Source: Bacteroidaceae bacterium
GTDB taxonomy: Bacteria; Bacteroidota; Bacteroidia; Bacteroidales; Bacteroidaceae
Length of the DNA stretch: 64,000 nucleotides
NCBI GenBank assembly: GCA_017469925.1
Contig: JAFUFK010000001.1
Coordinates: forward strand, 40,229 to 104,228
Direction: 5' to 3'
Shown: one piece after another, positions 1 to 8,530 of the stretch
Position numbering within the stretch: position 1 is the stretch's first letter
Layout of the letters: each line of letters opens with the position of its first letter
Position numbers and translations under genes: made by a program
Notes under the pieces: generated by a model
What the model was told of the DNA's origin: nothing
What the model saw: only the letters and a program-made list of their open reading frames with translations
Database searches by the model: none

Positions 1-366
1 TACCACCTCGCGCCCGGCTTTCCAGTCGGTGGCAACGGCGCAATAGGGTATCGGCAAGTCTTCGATGGAGATGTCGGGCACAAAGTCCATGATGGCTTCA
101 ATGATGCGCGTGCCTTTGGCCAGATGGTTAAGGCTGAGCGAGAAGTCGGTGAGTTCCAGCATCTTCTTCCTGTCCACGGTCTTCATCCACTCGCGGAATT
201 CCTCCAACTTTCCGGCGGCATAGACTCCGCCGATGAGGGCTCCCATCGAACAACCGGCAAGTGAAGTAATGCGGTAGCCCTGCGCCTCAAGTTCCTCAAT
301 GGCGCCAATGTGGGCAAGTCCCCTTGCACCACCGCTTGACAATACTAATGCTACGTTCTTTTCCAT
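1..366 (-). CDS. Patatin-like phospholipase, N-terminal part (runs off the window)
   Basis: The first 122 residues of a patatin-family serine lipase/acyl hydrolase are present; the gene continues beyond base 1. The start begins MEKNVALVLSSGGARG, which carries the glycine-rich oxyanion motif GGARG. The nucleophile elbow GCSMG (GxSxG) follows about 25 residues later. The catalytic Asp lies outside the window. There is no signal peptide, so a cytoplasmic or membrane-associated enzyme acting on acyl lipids is likely. It lies 36 bp downstream of the zinc-ribbon lipoprotein gene on the same strand and may be co-transcribed with it. The family is clear; the substrate is not. Confidence 0.9.
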   Translation of the reverse strand, partial: MEKNVALVLSSGGARGLAHIGAIEELEAQGYRITSLAGCSMGALIGGVYAAGKLEEFREWMKTVDRKKMLELTDFSLSLNHLAKGTRIIEAIMDFVPDISIEDLPIPYCAVATDWKAGREVV

Positions 367-402
367 ATTTTTTTTGTTTCGTTTCTCGGGGGTTAATATC
401 TG

Positions 403-1362
403 TCAGTTTGCACCGCACTTGGGGCATCGGCCTCGCTCGTGGAGAGGGGCGTTACACTGGCCGCAACGAAAGTGGGCGCGATGGCGTCGCCAGTATTGGG
501 CGATAGCCAGGACGGCATAGAGCATCCAGAGGAAATAGCCGAGGAAGTATTGCGTGGCTACGGAGAAAAGAAGGTAGAGGACAGCAAGCATTGCCAGCAG
601 GGCAAGCGTATAGAGCAGGGCTTCGCCGGGGGGCAGGCAGCGACGGATGTCGTCGAGCGAGGCGAGAAACAGGATGACAATGAGCCACGCCAGACCGAGG
701 AAGAGCGAGAGCATACGTGGCAGGCCGAAGGGGTTGAGCGTGGGGTCGAAGTAGAATTGGGCCCACAAGTCGGGTACGAATATCTGGATGCTGGTATATA
801 GTACGGTGGCGGCTGAAAAACCGAGGCAGAGGAGCATCGGGTAGGGAGAGGGGATGTCGTCGATGTGGACGAGATGGAAGCGCTGTCGGCGCATGCGTCT
901 GATGAGCCATGCGGCCAGTGCAATAAAGCAGAGTGCAAGGGCCGCAACGACATGCCCGTCGGAGAAGAGGTCGATACCTTGTGATATGGGGTCGTCGGGG
1001 ACAACAGAGGCGAGAAGCGTTGATTCATGCACCCACCCCTGGGTCATCTGGTCGCGGGCCACCTTCACCCACACGCTATCGATGGAGTCCTCGGGGATAA
1101 TCTCGAACTGAGCCACCACGAGTGGGTCACCACGACGGACGGTCATGCTGTCGCTGGTCTCGGGGGCAATGAGCATGTGCATGGGGCGATCCTCCTGAAG
1201 GACGAGGCTGTCGGTCGTGAGCACGAAGTTATAATCTACGTCGTAGTGTCGCACTCCTCCTTCAGGCTTCGAGGCAGAGGGCTTGCATCCTGCCAGCAGC
1301 AGGAGGACGGCGAAGGAGTGGAGAAGCGGGGAAGCGAGGAAGTGAGGAAGTTTGTGTTTCAT
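403..1362 (-). CDS. Membrane lipoprotein with C-terminal zinc ribbon
   Basis: A 319-residue protein with a lipoprotein signal peptide (lipobox LLAGC near residue 26), an SH3-like region at about residues 35-125, several hydrophobic segments (about 135-155, 175-195, 220-300) and a C-terminal zinc ribbon with two Cys pairs (CGQC and CPKC). Such Bacteroidales proteins have no known function that I can name. An SH3-like domain on the outer side and a zinc ribbon on the inner side would suggest an envelope sensor or scaffold, but that is inference. It starts 23 bp after the U32 gene stop. Its signal-peptide codons consist largely of an 8-bp tandem repeat (1323-1354), so the reading frame could be unstable. 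Confidence 0.75.
   Translation of the reverse strand: MKHKLPHFLASPLLHSFAVLLLLAGCKPSASKPEGGVRHYDVDYNFVLTTDSLVLQEDRPMHMLIAPETSDSMTVRRGDPLVVAQFEIIPEDSIDSVWVKVARDQMTQGWVHESTLLASVVPDDPISQGIDLFSDGHVVAALALCFIALAAWLIRRMRRQRFHLVHIDDIPSPYPMLLCLGFSAATVLYTSIQIFVPDLWAQFYFDPTLNPFGLPRMLSLFLGLAWLIVILFLASLDDIRRCLPPGEALLYTLALLAMLAVLYLLFSVATQYFLGYFLWMLYAVLAIAQYWRRHRAHFRCGQCNAPLHERGRCPKCGAN
1323..1354. repeat. Octamer tandem repeat inside a signal peptide
   Basis: Four consecutive 8-bp units: GAAGCGGG, GAAGCGAG, GAAGTGAG, GAAGTTTG. They lie in codons 3-13 of the lipoprotein gene. Eight is not a multiple of three, so gain or loss of one unit would shift the frame. Confidence 0.85.
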
Positions 1363-1385
1363 AATCGATAGTTTTTAGCCCTTAA

Positions 1386-3191
1386 CTATTCTTCTGCATA
1401 GACTTCCATTAGGCATCGTTTACAATCGAAGTGCAGACGGAACCGACGCCCGTCGGCCAATCGGAGGAAGAGAGGCACTGCAGGTGCCTTATGGCATAGA
1501 CCCAACTCGTGCCGTATGCAGTAGCGGCAGGTCATAATAAGTGGCTGCGGGCCTGCGCTCTTGGGGTTGACCTCCATGGCCCAATCGACCCGTGTGGCCC
1601 CGTGGTCGAGGTAGAACTGGCGCGCCTCGTGGTTGGCAACGTTGGCAAGGTAGGAGAGGGACGAGGCCTGAGGCTTCGCCAGTTCAGAGTTCAAAATGCA
1701 TGGTTCATGGTTATCTGCATCTTGCACATTGAACTTTGCACCTTGCCGAAGCATCGCCTCTGCACAAATCCTCCTCCACTCTGCCAGTACGCTTCCGGGG
1801 ATGAACCAGTCCTGAGTCATGTCGATGTCGATGCCCATCGCCTCGTAGGGTGTGTCGCCGAGTCGCGAGAGTTGGCGCGTGATGGGTTCTGCTTGCGGAC
1901 TACGTGCCAATTCGTGTGGATAGGGGAAGGTCTCTTCCGTGGCGAAACCGTCCTCGCGCGTCAAACGTAAAAGAAAACCGTCGGGCACCTCCTTCAGGAG
2001 CCAGCGGACTCCCACCTTCCTCGTGGCAGTGGGCTTCGACAGTTGTTGCTCGAAGTCGTGGTCGTAGTTGCGGTAAAGCCCCCCTCTTGTCCCTCTGGGG
2101 AGGACTGCGCCATTAGCGAGATAAATCTTGTCGCCGTCCACGCGATTGACGCGGAAGCCCTCCAGCAGGCCTTCGTCGTTCAGGTAGCACAGGCCGTCGC
2201 CATTGTGCAACCTGCTCTGTGCGTCGAGGGGTTCTCCCATGCTCTTGGGCGTATAGATATTGGCCATGTCGGGCGTACGGCCGTGAAGGAAATAGTCGGT
2301 AAACAGGCGGTTGAAGGACTTCGCGGGGTTGGGCGTGAAGGTAATGGCCTCGTGTCCCAGGCTGCTGCGCCGGTATTCGGGACGCCGACGGAGAATCTCG
2401 TCGAGCCGCTGGCGATAGTAGGCCACGACGTTCTTTACGTATGAGACGTCCTTCAGCCGGCCCTCTATCTTCAGGCTGCTCACTCCGGCATCGAGCAAGG
2501 CCTCCAGGTCGTTACTTCGGTTCATGTCGCGAAGGGATAGCAGATGGCGTTGACGTTGCAGCACCTGTCCGTCTTCGGTCACGAGGTCGAACGGCATACG
2601 GCAGAACTGGGCACATTCGCCACGATTGGCCGAGCGTCCGAAGCAATATTGGGAAGCATAGCACTGGCCGTTGTACGAGACACAGATAGCCCCATGTACG
2701 AACACCTCCAGTCGTACGTCGGGCACCATTTCGTGTATCTCCCGAATCTCTTCCAGTGTCAGTTCCCTGGCCAGTACCACCTGCTCGAAGCCCAGGTCGC
2801 GCAGCCACCTGACCTTCTCCGCCGTGCGGTTGTCCATCTGGGTGGAAGCGTGCAGCCTTAATTGTGAATTATGAATTATGAATTGTGAATTGAGCAGTGC
2901 CATGTCCTGCACAATCAGGGCATCCACGCCAGCGTCGGCGAGCTGGCGGGCCAGCCGTCGTGCCTCGTCGAGTTCGTTGTCGTAGAGAATGGTGTTGAGG
3001 GTCACATATACCTTAACTTTATACGCGTGCGCAAAACTGACCAGTTCGGCGATGTCCTCCACCGAGTTGCCGGCAGCGGCCCGTGCACCAAACTTCGGAG
3101 CACCGACGTAGACGGCGTCCGCGCCGTGGAGGATGGCCTCCCGTCCCGTCTTCAGGTCGCGTGCAGGTGCCAGCAGCTCTATCTCCCTCAT
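1386..3191 (-). CDS. U32 family peptidase, RlhA/TrhP-like RNA hydroxylation protein
   Basis: A 601-residue U32-family protein. The start was set at MREIELLAPARD because the family begins there and a promoter box (TACCTTTG, 3224-3231) lies about 30 bp upstream; the longer open frame is not needed. The U32 signature with two cysteines (EVFVHGAICVSYNGQC) is at residues 162-177, and a Cys-rich C-terminal segment (CRYCIRHELGLCHK) is near residue 560. E. coli relatives of this length (RlhA) hydroxylate a 23S rRNA cytidine and shorter ones (TrhP) a tRNA uridine; which applies here is inference from length. The coding sequence carries three repeat-derived inserts (1682-1751, 2079-2105, 2860-2894), all in frame. 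It heads an operon with the two genes that follow. Confidence 0.88.
   Translation of the reverse strand: MREIELLAPARDLKTGREAILHGADAVYVGAPKFGARAAAGNSVEDIAELVSFAHAYKVKVYVTLNTILYDNELDEARRLARQLADAGVDALIVQDMALLNSQFIIHNSQLRLHASTQMDNRTAEKVRWLRDLGFEQVVLARELTLEEIREIHEMVPDVRLEVFVHGAICVSYNGQCYASQYCFGRSANRGECAQFCRMPFDLVTEDGQVLQRQRHLLSLRDMNRSNDLEALLDAGVSSLKIEGRLKDVSYVKNVVAYYRQRLDEILRRRPEYRRSSLGHEAITFTPNPAKSFNRLFTDYFLHGRTPDMANIYTPKSMGEPLDAQSRLHNGDGLCYLNDEGLLEGFRVNRVDGDKIYLANGAVLPRGTRGGLYRNYDHDFEQQLSKPTATRKVGVRWLLKEVPDGFLLRLTREDGFATEETFPYPHELARSPQAEPITRQLSRLGDTPYEAMGIDIDMTQDWFIPGSVLAEWRRICAEAMLRQGAKFNVQDADNHEPCILNSELAKPQASSLSYLANVANHEARQFYLDHGATRVDWAMEVNPKSAGPQPLIMTCRYCIRHELGLCHKAPAVPLFLRLADGRRFRLHFDCKRCLMEVYAEE
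1682..1751. repeat. Degenerate heptamer repeat inside the U32 gene
   Basis: Ten 7-bp steps beginning GTTCAGA, GTTCAAA, ATGCATG, GTTCATG and ending GCACCTT, GCCGAAG. The repeat is translated as a linker of about 24 residues (FNVQDADNHEPCILNSELAK) near residues 480-503, with low-complexity character and no obvious domain role. Confidence 0.75.
2079..2105. repeat. Short C/G palindromic element inside the U32 gene
   Basis: A CCCCCTCTTGTCCCTCTGGG-type sequence resembling one half of the dispersed palindromic element. It is translated in frame as LPRGTRGGLYR near residue 365. Confidence 0.55.
2860..2894. repeat. AATTATG heptamer repeat inside the U32 gene
   Basis: Five heptamers (AATTGTG, AATTATG, AATTATG, AATTGTG, AATTGAG) are read in frame as NSQFIIHNSQL at residues 101-111. 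The same heptamer family fills the intergenic stretch 61108-61163. Confidence 0.85.
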
Positions 3192-3223
3192 TGCTATTGT
3201 CTCAATGTTTTTCGATTTCGTTG

Positions 3224-3231
3224 CAAAGGTA
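3224..3231 (-). promoter_or_regulatory. Promoter -7 box for the U32 operon
   Basis: TACCTTTG matches the Bacteroidota -7 consensus TAnnTTTG. A weak -33 element (CTTG at 3252-3255) lies 20 bp upstream. The predicted transcript start is about 28 bp before the ATG at 3191. Confidence 0.7.
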
Positions 3232-3260
3232 CGATTAAGCGGGCGGAAATGCAAGGATTG

Positions 3261-3292
3261 TTTGCTTTTTTGCCCGTTTAGTGCTACCTTTG
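3261..3292 (+). promoter_or_regulatory. Promoter for the GH43 operon
   Basis: TTTG (3261-3264), a 20-bp spacer, then TACCTTTG (3285-3292): a full match to the Bacteroidota consensus. The transcript should start near 3297, about 20 bp before the GH43 start codon. It is divergent from the U32 promoter. Confidence 0.8.
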
Positions 3293-3317
3293 AGCCGAAA
3301 ACAAGCAATCAAACAAT

Positions 3318-5312
3318 ATGGAAACCCGCAAACCGAAAGCACGACAAGTGCGAGAGACGCTGTGTGGCATACTCCTCACTCTTCTCTTCTTCGCTCCCCT
3401 GACGGCGGAGGCACAGAACCCCATCATCCGCGACCAGTTTACGGCCGACCCGACGGCTCGCGTGTTCGACGGCAAGGTCTATCTTTATCCGTCGCACGAC
3501 ATTCTGTCCCCCGAGGAGCAGGAACGTAAGAACTGGTTCACAATGGCCGACTACCATGTGTTCTCTTCGGCCGACCTTGTCAACTGGACCGACCATGGCA
3601 TCATCCTCTCGCAGGAGCGTGTGCCTTGGGGCAATCCTAAGGCCTACTCGATGTGGGCGCCCGACTGCGTCTGCAAGGATGGCAAGTATTACTTCTATTT
3701 CCCCGACGCGCCGAAGTCGGGCCGCGGTTTTGCCGTAGGCGTAGCCGTAGCCGACCGCCCCGAGGGACCCTTTACCTGTGAACCCGAGCCCATGCCCGGC
3801 GTGACGGGCATCGACCCCTGTGTGCTGCTCGACGACGACGGCTCGGCCTACATCTATTGGAGTGGCATGGGCCTTCGGGGGGCTCGCCTGAAGGAGAACA
3901 TGAAGGAACTGGCCACCGAGTCGCAGGCTATGGAGGGACTGCCTGAAGGCTTCAAGGAGGGGCCCTTTGCCTTTAAGCGCGACGGGTGGTACTACCTCAC
4001 CTTCCCCTGGGTGCGCAAGCAGCAGGGTGGCACCGAGACGCTGGCCTATGCCATGTCGCGTTCACCGCTCGGCCCGTGGGACTTCAAGGGCATCATCATG
4101 GCCGAACACGCCAACCGTTGCTGGACCAACCACCACTCCCTCGTACAATACCAGGGCCAGTGGTATCTCTTCTACCACCACAATGACTTCTCTCCCCGCG
4201 ACGACAAACGTCGTTCGGCCCGCATCGAGCGGCTTGCCTTCAATGCCGACGGCACCATTCAGGAGGTTCGGCCCACCCTGCGTGGCGTGGGCATCAGCAA
4301 GGCCACGGAGCGCATCGACGTCGATCGCTACTCGGAGGCCGACGACGCTGTGGCGGTAAGCTATGTAGACAGCCTTAATCCCTTCCAGGGCTGGAGTGTC
4401 ATGCTCCCCCGGAAGGGCTCATGGCTTCGCTATGCCGATGTCGATTTCTCGGCCGTAAAGGACGGCTATCTCGTAGTCTGCGTCCGTGCCCATGCTAATA
4501 CGGAACTCCTCGTTCGCGAGCGGTCGCCTAAGGGGAAGGTCATGGCCCGGGTGCCCGTGACTGTCGTGAACGAGCGTGGTCCCTTCCGTCGCGACATGTC
4601 AGGCCAGTGGCTCACTCTGACGGCTCCCCTCGTCTTTGTGCCGCAGGGCACGGCCGACCTTGTACTTACCTGCGAAGGTGAGGGCGTGGAGGTCGATTGG
4701 CTGCAGTTCAAGAACCGCCCCGAGTACTTTGTTCCTGCGTCAGGGACCGAGGCACGGCCCGACGAGCGCGGCTTCATCCGTCGCTGGATGCTCCTGGAAC
4801 CCATTCGTCAGGACGTCCGTTCCAACGTAGTCTTCACGAACACCTGGCTGCGCGAAGCCTTCGGGAAGACCTACTTCAAGGACCAGATGACCATACGCCC
4901 AAAGGACGGCCAACGGGTCAAGGTCGGGCAGCAGACGCTTCGCTGGCACTCGCTCGACAGCCGGAACTATAACGTCAAGCTCTTCCGCTTTGCCGAGCGA
5001 TGGGGCGAGCAGACCTATGGTTCGCTCTTCTGGGGCGTCGCCCTTGTCGATAGCCCCGAGGAACTCACCAATGTCCGACTGGCTGCTGGCTCCAATGGAG
5101 CCTCCATGTGGTGGCTCAACGGCGAGGAGGTGCTCCTACTCGAGGGCGACCGCCGCATGGTGGAGGACGATGGCATGTCGGGGCGCCTGACGCTCAGGCA
5201 GGGACAGAACGTCCTGCGCTTCGCCCTTATCAACGGCCCGGGCCTGAGCGACTGCTGTGTCCGCTTCCTCGACGAGAAAGGCAATCCGATTACTAACATA
5301 ACCATCCGATAA
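3318..5312 (+). CDS. Secreted glycoside hydrolase family 43 protein with C-terminal binding domains
   Basis: A 664-residue exported enzyme. A signal peptide with a long basic n-region precedes the predicted cleavage (LTAEA|Q, about residue 32). The five-bladed GH43 catalytic domain (about 38-330) shows the expected acidic triad: Asp44 (FTADPT), Asp166 (GIDPC) and Glu214 (FKEGPF). Residues about 345-490 resemble a CBM6-like binding module, and the last 160 residues form a second beta-rich domain. Known GH43 activities include arabinofuranosidase, xylosidase and arabinanase; the exact one cannot be told. The next GH43 gene starts 3 bp after its stop, so the two are co-transcribed and probably act on the same arabinose- or xylose-containing polysaccharide in the periplasm or at the surface. 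Confidence 0.9.
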   Translation: METRKPKARQVRETLCGILLTLLFFAPLTAEAQNPIIRDQFTADPTARVFDGKVYLYPSHDILSPEEQERKNWFTMADYHVFSSADLVNWTDHGIILSQERVPWGNPKAYSMWAPDCVCKDGKYYFYFPDAPKSGRGFAVGVAVADRPEGPFTCEPEPMPGVTGIDPCVLLDDDGSAYIYWSGMGLRGARLKENMKELATESQAMEGLPEGFKEGPFAFKRDGWYYLTFPWVRKQQGGTETLAYAMSRSPLGPWDFKGIIMAEHANRCWTNHHSLVQYQGQWYLFYHHNDFSPRDDKRRSARIERLAFNADGTIQEVRPTLRGVGISKATERIDVDRYSEADDAVAVSYVDSLNPFQGWSVMLPRKGSWLRYADVDFSAVKDGYLVVCVRAHANTELLVRERSPKGKVMARVPVTVVNERGPFRRDMSGQWLTLTAPLVFVPQGTADLVLTCEGEGVEVDWLQFKNRPEYFVPASGTEARPDERGFIRRWMLLEPIRQDVRSNVVFTNTWLREAFGKTYFKDQMTIRPKDGQRVKVGQQTLRWHSLDSRNYNVKLFRFAERWGEQTYGSLFWGVALVDSPEELTNVRLAAGSNGASMWWLNGEEVLLLEGDRRMVEDDGMSGRLTLRQGQNVLRFALINGPGLSDCCVRFLDEKGNPITNITIR

Positions 5313-5315
5313 GAT

Positions 5316-6764
5316 ATGAAAAGGCTTTTTGCGATGCTGTTCACCGCTCAGCTCTCACTGCTCACCTCCATGGCTCAGGTGGGCCAACCCTACATCCACG
5401 ACCCCTCGACCATTGCCGAGTGCGATGGCCGCTACTACACCTTCGGAACGGGTGGGGGAGGACTCATCTCCGAAGACGGTTGGACGTGGCATGGCGGCGC
5501 CGAGCGCCCGGGCGGCGGTGCGGCTCCCGACGTGCTGAAGATTGGCGACCGCTACCTGGTCGTCTATGGTGCCACGGGCGGTGGTCTCGGCGGTGGCCAT
5601 AATGGCCGCATCCTGACGATGTGGAACCGTACGCTCGACCCCAAGTCGCCCGACTTCCATTTCACCCGTCCCATAGAGGTTTGCTCCAGCGACGGCATGG
5701 AGGACCAGGACGCCATTGACCCCGGTCTCCTGCTCGACCCCACGACGGACCGCCTGTGGGTAAGCTACGGGACCTACTTCGGCACCATCCGGCTCATCGA
5801 GCTCGATCCAACGACGGGCGAGCGCATGAAGGGGAACAAGGAGCGCGACATCGCCATCGACTGCGAGGCCACCGACCTCCTGTATCGCGACGGCTGGTAC
5901 TACCTGCTGGGCACGCACGGCACCTGTTGCGACGGGGTGAACTCGACGTACAACATCGTCGTAGGCCGCTCGCGCTCGGTCGAGGGGCCTTATCTCGACA
6001 ACGTAGGGCGTGACATGTTCCACGGCGGCGGTCGCATGGTCGTTGCTGCCGGCGACCGCAAGACGGGTCCGGGGCACTTCGGCCGTACCGTCATCGACGA
6101 GGGCGTGGAGGTGATGTCGTGCCACTTCGAGGCCGACCTCGACCGCAGCGGCCGTTCCGTGCTTGGGTTGCTGCCGTTGCTGTGGCGGAACGGTTGGCCT
6201 GTGGCGGGCGAAGCCGTCAAGGCCGGCACCTACGAGATACAGTCCGAGCGTCGTGGCTATAGTCTGGAACTGGCCGTTGACTTCATCCGCATGGAGCAGG
6301 AGCGCGAACGCTTCTGGGACATGGACCTCACGAAACCGCTCAAGGCCCTGCCGGAGCAGCGCCTCGAGGACGTCGTCGCCACGTGGCCCGAAGGCAATAT
6401 CCCCCTCCGCTGCGGCGACTACATGTTCCGTCCCCACCAGCATTGGACGCTCACGCCCGTGCCCGAAGCCGGTGGCACCCTCTGCGGGCCGCTCTTCACC
6501 ATACAGATTGCCGGCACACGGCGTGCCCTGACGGCTACGGCCAGTCTCGAGCTCACGACCTGCGACTTCCAGGGTCGGGACGGCCAGTATTGGCGCATCG
6601 AGCAACTCACCGACGGTACCTACCGCATCCTTCCCCACACCATTCCCGGCCAGAGCGGTCGCAACACGCGCTACTGCCTATACTCCGCCGGTGACAGCAC
6701 GCCCACCCTGGCCGAGTACGACTTCCACTCCGACAACTCGAAGTGGAATCTCCGGCGGCAGTAG
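5316..6764 (+). CDS. Secreted GH43 enzyme, arabinanase-like, with ricin-type C-terminus
   Basis: A 482-residue protein with a signal peptide (cleaved near SMA|Q, residue 21). The GH43 triad is visible: Asp29 in YIHDPS, Asp135 in DAIDPG and Glu184 in CEATD. A segment HGTCCDGVNSTYNIVVGRS resembles endo-1,5-alpha-arabinanases. Residues about 350-480 look like a beta-trefoil/ricin-like sugar-binding domain (ends YDFHSDNSKWNL). It lies 3 bp behind the other GH43 gene. Endo-arabinanase is my best guess, with exo-acting arabinosidase the alternative. No SusC/SusD pair is in view, so any larger utilisation locus is not visible here. Confidence 0.88.
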   Translation: MKRLFAMLFTAQLSLLTSMAQVGQPYIHDPSTIAECDGRYYTFGTGGGGLISEDGWTWHGGAERPGGGAAPDVLKIGDRYLVVYGATGGGLGGGHNGRILTMWNRTLDPKSPDFHFTRPIEVCSSDGMEDQDAIDPGLLLDPTTDRLWVSYGTYFGTIRLIELDPTTGERMKGNKERDIAIDCEATDLLYRDGWYYLLGTHGTCCDGVNSTYNIVVGRSRSVEGPYLDNVGRDMFHGGGRMVVAAGDRKTGPGHFGRTVIDEGVEVMSCHFEADLDRSGRSVLGLLPLLWRNGWPVAGEAVKAGTYEIQSERRGYSLELAVDFIRMEQERERFWDMDLTKPLKALPEQRLEDVVATWPEGNIPLRCGDYMFRPHQHWTLTPVPEAGGTLCGPLFTIQIAGTRRALTATASLELTTCDFQGRDGQYWRIEQLTDGTYRILPHTIPGQSGRNTRYCLYSAGDSTPTLAEYDFHSDNSKWNLRRQ

Positions 6765-6800
6765 GGGCATGTTTTTATCTAATATCAATCCCCCGAGACT

Positions 6801-7343
6801 GTGGAAAAGACAAGAGAATCGAAAGCCCGAAAAGTACGTGATAGGCTGAGGCTCAACCTGCCCTTGGCATTAGTTGCAGTGTTCCTCTATATCTTGCTGC
6901 ATGAGTTTGGCCACGTAATTGTGCTCTGGTCGGTCGAGGCCGACATCACAGAATTCAGCATCACGGGCGCCCATGTCAATTACATCGGAGGGCAATGGAC
7001 AAACACCTCCGACCTCTGGATGCAACTCAATGGCACTTTGTTCCCCCTCATTGTTGCCTTGGGTTGCATGTTCCTGTATCGGCGTAATGTGGAGAACCGC
7101 CTCTATCGCGTAGCTTCGTTTTTCCTGTCGCTGATTCCCATTGCCTCTCTGGTGGCGTGGATTGTCATTCCCTTTATGTTCATGTGTGGCAATGCACCCG
7201 AGGGCGACGATGTGTATAAGTTTCTCTATAACTTTACTTTCGACCATCCCGCATGGTTCGTCAGCCTTGGCGCAACCATTTTGATGCTCTTCTGCATCTT
7301 TGTGGCCATTAAAAAGGGACTCTTCCGTAACTTCCTCGACTAG
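6801..7343 (+). CDS. Integral membrane HExxH protein (putative M50-like metalloprotease)
   Basis: A 180-residue protein with an amphipathic basic N-terminus and four or five membrane segments (about 18-38, 75-95, 103-130, 150-172). The motif HEFGH lies inside the first membrane segment, as in M50/site-2-type proteases. A second zinc ligand is not obvious, so catalysis is uncertain. The start is GTG: an in-frame stop at 6780 and no upstream ATG leave no better choice. It is 36 bp behind the GH43 pair. The N-terminus (SKARKVRDRL) oddly resembles that of the first GH43 protein (PKARQVRETL). Its stop codon overlaps the stop of the convergent DUF389 gene. Confidence 0.65.
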   Translation: MEKTRESKARKVRDRLRLNLPLALVAVFLYILLHEFGHVIVLWSVEADITEFSITGAHVNYIGGQWTNTSDLWMQLNGTLFPLIVALGCMFLYRRNVENRLYRVASFFLSLIPIASLVAWIVIPFMFMCGNAPEGDDVYKFLYNFTFDHPAWFVSLGATILMLFCIFVAIKKGLFRNFLD

Positions 7344-8497
7344 TGTCGGTTTCCCTCTTCTTTTGCCTCTTTTGGTCGTAGACTATCTATTTCGTCCATG
7401 AGTTCCCGCAGTTGGCTCTCCAGTTCCATGATGCGGAGTTCCTGATTACGCAAGGCATGGTTCTTGTCGCTGCTCATCTGGTCGAGTCGGGCACCGAGCA
7501 TGATAAGGCTATCGGTCTGCGTGCCTTGAATCACCTGTAGCCGATAGTTTCCAAGATGGTAGTCGCCCATGCGCTGGCGACGCACTTCGATGCTATCCTC
7601 AGGAATCTCCAGCCCGACGGCAACGAGACGTAAGGTGCGCGTATCGATATCAGCATCATGGCTCACTATCTGAGTGCCTGAGATATTCCATTCGTCGTGG
7701 ACAAAGCTGGAGACATTGTTACGGAAAATGCTCTGACGAACGAGGCTGACCGTACCAATGGCCGCAGGAATCAAGGTGATTACGACCAATGTAATAAAAT
7801 AGTGCTGGACCTTGCGGGCTCGCTCCTGCGTGAGGTGTTGGTGACGGTGGAAACGTAGCAACTTCGTGCTGAGGAAGGTGGAGAGGGTAATGAATACGGT
7901 ATTGATGTAGAAGAGGTAGATGGCACCGAGGAAGTACATCCAGCGGCCCGTGGCCAGCCCGAAGCCTGCCGTGCAGAGGGGAGGCATCAGGGCGGTGGCG
8001 ATGGCTACACCGGGGATGACGTTGCCCTTGCCCCTTGTGGCCGTGGCCATGAACCCCGCCGCCCCACCGAAGAAGGCTATCAGTACGTCGTAGAGGGTGG
8101 GGGAGGTGCGTGCCAGAAGTTCTGACTGCACTTCGTTGAAGGGTGAGATGAGGAAATAGACGGTGGCCGTGAGGATACTGATGACGGTGGCCACAAGGAA
8201 ATTCTTGCCCGAGGTCTTCAGGAGAGACCAGTCACCGATGCCCACGGCCAGCCCCATGCCGATGATGGGGCCCATGAGGGGCGAAATGAGCATGGCACCG
8301 ATGATGACGGCAGTGGAGTTGACGTTTAGGCCCAGCGAGGCGATGAAGATGGCGAACACGAGCGTCCACAGTTGTGCGCCCCGGAACCTCACGCCGCTCG
8401 TGATGTTCTCGATGGTCTGCGCCTCGTCCTCCTTGTCCGGCAGAGGGTTGAAGTACTTCCGCAGTTCCTGTCGCAGTATGTCAAGCCAGGCTCGCAT
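7340..8497 (-). CDS. DUF389 / TIGR00341 family membrane protein
   Basis: A 385-residue protein. After about 30 residues comes a DUF389 core (about 35-220) rich in membrane helices with the family's glycine motifs (IGAMLISPLMGPIIGMG; GVAIATALMPPLCTAG). A soluble alpha/beta region (about 235-340) and a terminal coiled coil (about 345-380) follow. The family is widespread, with a suggested transport role but no established substrate. It lies 33 bp downstream of metA on the same strand. The spacer holds a CTTAACT heptamer repeat (8500-8526). The palindromic tetramer CTAG at 7340-7343 supplies the stop codons of both convergent genes. Confidence 0.85.
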   Translation of the reverse strand: MRAWLDILRQELRKYFNPLPDKEDEAQTIENITSGVRFRGAQLWTLVFAIFIASLGLNVNSTAVIIGAMLISPLMGPIIGMGLAVGIGDWSLLKTSGKNFLVATVISILTATVYFLISPFNEVQSELLARTSPTLYDVLIAFFGGAAGFMATATRGKGNVIPGVAIATALMPPLCTAGFGLATGRWMYFLGAIYLFYINTVFITLSTFLSTKLLRFHRHQHLTQERARKVQHYFITLVVITLIPAAIGTVSLVRQSIFRNNVSSFVHDEWNISGTQIVSHDADIDTRTLRLVAVGLEIPEDSIEVRRQRMGDYHLGNYRLQVIQGTQTDSLIMLGARLDQMSSDKNHALRNQELRIMELESQLRELMDEIDSLRPKEAKEEGNRH

Positions 8498-8499
8498 TT

Positions 8500-8526
8500 C
8501 TTAATTCTTAACTCTTAACTCTCTTA
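8500..8526. repeat. CTTAACT heptamer repeat
   Basis: CTTAATT, CTTAACT, CTTAACT and a partial fourth unit fill the gap between metA and the DUF389 gene. Confidence 0.75.
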
Positions 8527-8530
8527 ATCC

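Noticed and set aside
5355-6638. A 427-codon open frame antisense to the second GH43 gene
   Set aside because: Compositional shadow; the GH43 triad is on the plus strand.
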